A stretch of 64,000 bases of DNA from Acidobacteria bacterium UBA7540 (GTDB taxonomy: Bacteria > Acidobacteriota > Terriglobia > UBA7540), in the NCBI GenBank assembly GCA_002478145.1, contig DLMI01000073.1:8501-72500 (forward strand), read 5' to 3'. Of the stretch, positions 61,588 to 64,000 are shown one piece after another. How positions within the stretch are numbered: the stretch's first letter is position 1; each line of letters begins with the position of its first letter. A program made the position numbers and the translations under genes. The notes under the pieces are model-generated. The model ran no database searches. It was not told the origin of the DNA and saw only the letters and a program-made list of their open reading frames with translations.

Positions 61588-62259
61588 CTACAGTTCTCGT
61601 GGTCCCGACGTGCCGCCGGGTCCTCCTTTTGCTATGCTGCGGGCGTCCGTCGGAGGAGGAGAGGGTGTATGCCCCCCACCCAAGCGACGTTGCAGCAACA
61701 GCACTCCGATCACGATGAGCAACACCGGCCAGTACCTGCTGATATGACGAAAAACGGGTATGCCAAGGTTATCAAGCAGGAACAGCGCCCCCAAGCCGAT
61801 GAGCAACGCGGCGCCGATGGGCGCATTCATCTTCATGTCACCAAGCCCAAACCATTCCGGCGTCCGTTGGCCCAGTTGCTTGGCTTTGGCGGTCTGATAC
61901 GAATCAATCACCATATAAAAGTAAAACGCTGCCGCGCCCAAGCCGAAAATGGTGTCCATGGGGCTACCCACGCGATCACTCATGGCGATGAGAGAGCCGA
62001 ATATCAGCACCTGAATCATGGCCTTAACGATCTGGCCGTTATAGATAGCGCCCACGCCCGGGATGAAGCCTAGCGCCAGCCCAACGCCAGGGCTGGGGCC
62101 GGTTTGCGGACCGAACATAGGAGTCTGCAGGCGGGTCGCCAGACAAGTCTCGCAATAGAGCATTCCGTGCACGTCGCGCTTGCATTCACTGCACAGAGCA
62201 CGTCCGCACAGGCCGCAATAGGCGACGGAATCAACACTGGGATGGTTGGCGCATTTCAT
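61588..62259 (-). CDS. B-box zinc finger / LiaI-like membrane protein
   Basis: 223 residues. N-terminal B-box type zinc site: C3, H6, C15, C18, C23, C36 and C39 in CANHPSVDSVAYCGLCGRAL, CSECKRDVHG and LYCETC. Then a membrane region (GLALGFIPGVGAIYNGQIVKAMIQVL, FGLGAAAFYFYMVIDSYQ) and a C-terminal LiaI-type helix pair (LLIGLGALFLLDN, YWPVLLIVIGVLLL). Overlaps the anti-sigma gene by four bases (ATGA). Probably a membrane-bound partner of the stress sensor. Confidence 0.9.
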   Translation of the reverse strand: MKCANHPSVDSVAYCGLCGRALCSECKRDVHGMLYCETCLATRLQTPMFGPQTGPSPGVGLALGFIPGVGAIYNGQIVKAMIQVLIFGSLIAMSDRVGSPMDTIFGLGAAAFYFYMVIDSYQTAKAKQLGQRTPEWFGLGDMKMNAPIGAALLIGLGALFLLDNLGIPVFRHISRYWPVLLIVIGVLLLQRRLGGGHTPSPPPTDARSIAKGGPGGTSGPREL

Positions 62260-62954
62260 GGGTTTTGGCTCCTTCCTGCCTCGAGGGTTGGGAAGTTCGG
62301 TACGGTTTCATTCCCGAGAATAGCCGCGGGGTCGGCCCCATTAAGAATCCGGGCCCGGTTTGCAGCCAGCGCAGGCATGGTAAGCGGGGTGCTGTTCGTG
62401 GACCCTCCCGCGGGCGGTTCTTGCTTGGGCGCTTCCTGCCGCTCTTCCTCTGGGTGCGAGCGGAGTTGCCGGAGTCGAGACTCAATCTCGTAGACCACTC
62501 GCAGGTCGTAATAGAACTTTTCCGCACGAGCGTAGTACAGGTGTCCGGCGCGATTCGCCCTGAAGAACCAGGTGCGAGGGTTCAAGTCCTCGACCGTCAT
62601 GTGCCGCAGATTGACCCCCGCGGCGTTAATGATGATGGAGAACGAAAACACAGCCATCGCTACACCATAAGCGAATCGGGGTTGAAGGGCGGGCCGGAAG
62701 AAGGCCAGGAGGCGATCCGCCAAGCTGGGTTTGCGCTCCCCCACGGTGGCCAGCATGATCTTCCGCACCAGCCAGGGAGCGGGTTCCAACTCCGGGGCGG
62801 AATGGCAGAGTTCCATGGCCCGGCGCACGTCTCCCACCATTTCGAGGCAGGAGGGGCAGACGCTCAGATGGGCTTCGACTTCCCTCTTCAGCGCCGGCTC
62901 GAGCAGCCCTTCCAGGTAATCGCTCGTCAGGTTTTCCAGTTCCAGGTGCGTCAT
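62256..62954 (-). CDS. Membrane anti-sigma factor with zf-HC2 domain
   Basis: 232 residues. N-terminal ZAS motif H29-x3-C33-x2-C36 (AHLSVCPSC), a hydrophobic helix FAYGVAMAVFSFSIIINAAG (~residues 94-113), then a ~115-residue outer-side or periplasmic region with Tyr-rich YYARAEKFYYDLRVVYEIES and a Pro-rich tail. Binds and holds the adjacent ECF sigma factor until a signal arrives. ATGA overlaps with the genes on both sides. Confidence 0.92.
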   Translation of the reverse strand: MTHLELENLTSDYLEGLLEPALKREVEAHLSVCPSCLEMVGDVRRAMELCHSAPELEPAPWLVRKIMLATVGERKPSLADRLLAFFRPALQPRFAYGVAMAVFSFSIIINAAGVNLRHMTVEDLNPRTWFFRANRAGHLYYARAEKFYYDLRVVYEIESRLRQLRSHPEEERQEAPKQEPPAGGSTNSTPLTMPALAANRARILNGADPAAILGNETVPNFPTLEAGRSQNP

Positions 62955-63544
62955 GGCTCGCTTCCCGCCTTTGCGGGGCCTCTCATTCCTTCCATACGCT
63001 TAAGGACCCGCCCCAGTTCCAATCTTCCGCGGTTAATTCTCGATTTCACGGTACCCTGGGGAACCTTCAGGACCAGGGCAATCTCCTCGTAATCGAGGTC
63101 GTGCAGGTCTCGCAGGATCACTGCTTCCCGCAGGTCCGGCGAGAGCTTGTCCAGGGCCAATTGCAGGGTCTCCCTGCGCTCCCGCGATTCCACCTGACCA
63201 GTAGGCTCCATATGTGGGCTTGACTTTTGCTCCGCCGCAGGCAACTCGTCTTCCAGCGAGGAGGTCACACGGTCTTTCCGGGTGCGTCGGTAGTGGTCCA
63301 CCAAATGGTTGCGTGCCACGCGGTTTAACCAGGTTGAAAAGCTGCCCTGAGCGGCATCATAACTTTTGAGAGTCTGGAAGACCTTGAGGAAAACTTCCTG
63401 GGTCACATCTTCGGCTTCTTCCACCCGGCCCGTGAAGCGGTAGCAGAGATTATAGATTTTTCGGGTGTAATCCCTAAGCAGGGCTTCCCAGGCGGAGTCC
63501 TCACCGGCGAGGCAACGGTCCAGTAGTCCCTGATCCTGTTCCAC
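62951..63544 (-). CDS. ECF (RpoE-like) sigma factor
   Basis: 197 residues. Region 2: IYNLCYRFTGRVEEAEDVTQ and EVFLKVFQTLKSYD, FSTWLNRVARNHLVDHYRR; region 4: LSPDLREAVILRDLHDLDYE, EIALVLKVPQGTVKSRINRG. No region 3 or 1.1, as in ECF sigmas. First gene of the eight- to nine-gene minus-strand operon ending with the DUF4097 protein at 58295, so it very likely controls its own operon in response to envelope stress; I could not identify its promoter. Confidence 0.95.
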   Translation of the reverse strand: MEQDQGLLDRCLAGEDSAWEALLRDYTRKIYNLCYRFTGRVEEAEDVTQEVFLKVFQTLKSYDAAQGSFSTWLNRVARNHLVDHYRRTRKDRVTSSLEDELPAAEQKSSPHMEPTGQVESRERRETLQLALDKLSPDLREAVILRDLHDLDYEEIALVLKVPQGTVKSRINRGRLELGRVLKRMEGMRGPAKAGSEP

Positions 63545-63800
63545 TCCGACTCACCTTAGCCATTTCCCGAGAACGACGAACATGGATCCCCTCCGCCGCC
63601 TCGTCCTACGGCTCATTGGCTTGCCGGGCATTGTAACAGAATGCAGACCATCATTGCAGGGGGAATGCATCCTCAATTCTGAGCTCTGAACAGGGATTTT
63701 TGCGATTCCGCCACCATCATGCGGCAGGTCGGAGCGCTCCCGCCCGCGAATCCCTGGTCGCGCCCGCCGTTCCTTGGACGTCGACGCGTGGAGCGGGTAG

Positions 63801-63836
63801 CGCAGAGTTTCGCCTCTCAGAAACTCTGCGGCTTTT
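63801..63836 (+). terminator. Hairpin with T-run, copy 1 of a duplicated hairpin
   Basis: CGCAGAGTTT (63801-63810) / AAACTCTGCG (63821-63830), 10-nt loop, followed by GCTTTTTA. Terminator-like for plus-strand transcripts entering from the left. Confidence 0.55.
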
Positions 63837-63951
63837 TACTCTTCGCGGGCCAGGCCAGACCATGACGCGTGACGTTCAACGAGAACAAGATTCGCCGAAG
63901 AGCATCGAGTTCACACGTAACCAACGAGTCGACGTTCATCAAAATGAGAGC

Positions 63952-63980
63952 CGCAGAGTTTGAACTGCACAAACTCTGCG
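63952..63980. repeat. Second copy of the CGCAGAGTTT hairpin
   Basis: Identical 10-bp stem (CGCAGAGTTT / AAACTCTGCG) with a different loop (GAACTGCAC), 142 bp from the first copy; no good T-run follows. Confidence 0.75.
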
Positions 63981-64000
63981 CTTGTATCTTTGCTTCGCCG

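Larger units (their letters stand above)
63545..64000. other. Upstream region of the ECF operon
   Basis: 456 nt with no convincing gene (the plus-strand frame from 63700 has no motif or coding bias). Contains two copies of the CGCAGAGTTT hairpin at 63801-63830 and 63952-63980. On the minus strand TACAAT (near 63634-63639) is a possible -10 without a -35. Confidence 0.5.

Noticed and set aside
63700..63963. 87-codon plus-strand frame at the window end
   Set aside because: Runs through a hairpin repeat, no coding bias, no ribosome binding site.

Overview
This window looks like a contig of an uncultured Acidobacteriota bacterium. The pointers are a secreted von Willebrand-factor-A protein of the acidobacterial type (10095-11039), a high-GC genome, split glycine decarboxylase subunits, and intergenic hairpin and word-like repeats of a kind often seen in Acidobacteriota genomes. 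There is no rRNA marker, so this placement is an inference from gene content. Most of the window is ordinary chromosome: rnj, uppP, ftsK, tRNA-Phe, fba, msrA, gcvTHPAPB, smc, purC, cvpA, ligA, rnpB and aroA.

Layout. 1-10 kb: ribonuclease J with an apparent AUU start, a four-helix-bundle gene enclosed by A/T-rich repeats, uppP, ftsK, tRNA-Phe, a DHA2 efflux pump and a radical SAM protein. 10-22 kb: VWA protein, class II aldolase, Spy-like and MsrA stress proteins, then a minus-strand group of a GH84 N-acetylglucosaminidase, a GH18 hydrolase and an APC permease, followed by a sodium:solute symporter. 22-34 kb: repeat protein, TPR lipid- or cell-envelope-type secreted protein, GxxExxY gene, the complete glycine cleavage system, and two secreted enzymes. 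34-44 kb: smc, then an accessory islet holding the 5'-truncated remnant of an NgoMIV-type restriction enzyme, an EVE-nuclease fusion and a RAYT transposase between two REP hairpin units; then purC-cvpA-fis-like and an A/T-richer orphan membrane protein. 44-58 kb: VTT membrane protein, DUF457 hydrolase, lipid kinase, ligA, a toxin-antitoxin pair whose toxin is frameshifted at its catalytic end, SDR, coiled-coil protein, metalloprotease, rnpB, quinone oxidoreductase, aroA. 58-64 kb: an ECF sigma factor / anti-sigma / B-box / small membrane-coiled-coil / LiaF-like operon that reads as an envelope stress module.

Two themes run through the window. First, repeats are fitted tightly to genes: they start within a few bases of stop codons, end at start codons, and three small genes (four-helix-bundle, GxxExxY, RAYT) are each enclosed by their own repeat family. 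A separate family of six large intergenic hairpins has constant outer arms and an exchangeable inner mini-palindrome. Second, the 38-40 kb islet combines a dead restriction gene, an intact candidate type IV (modification-dependent) restriction enzyme and a REP-RAYT element. The ECF operon contains four tandem paralogues of a one-helix plus charged coiled-coil protein. All functional statements come from reading translations and motifs; no searches were run.
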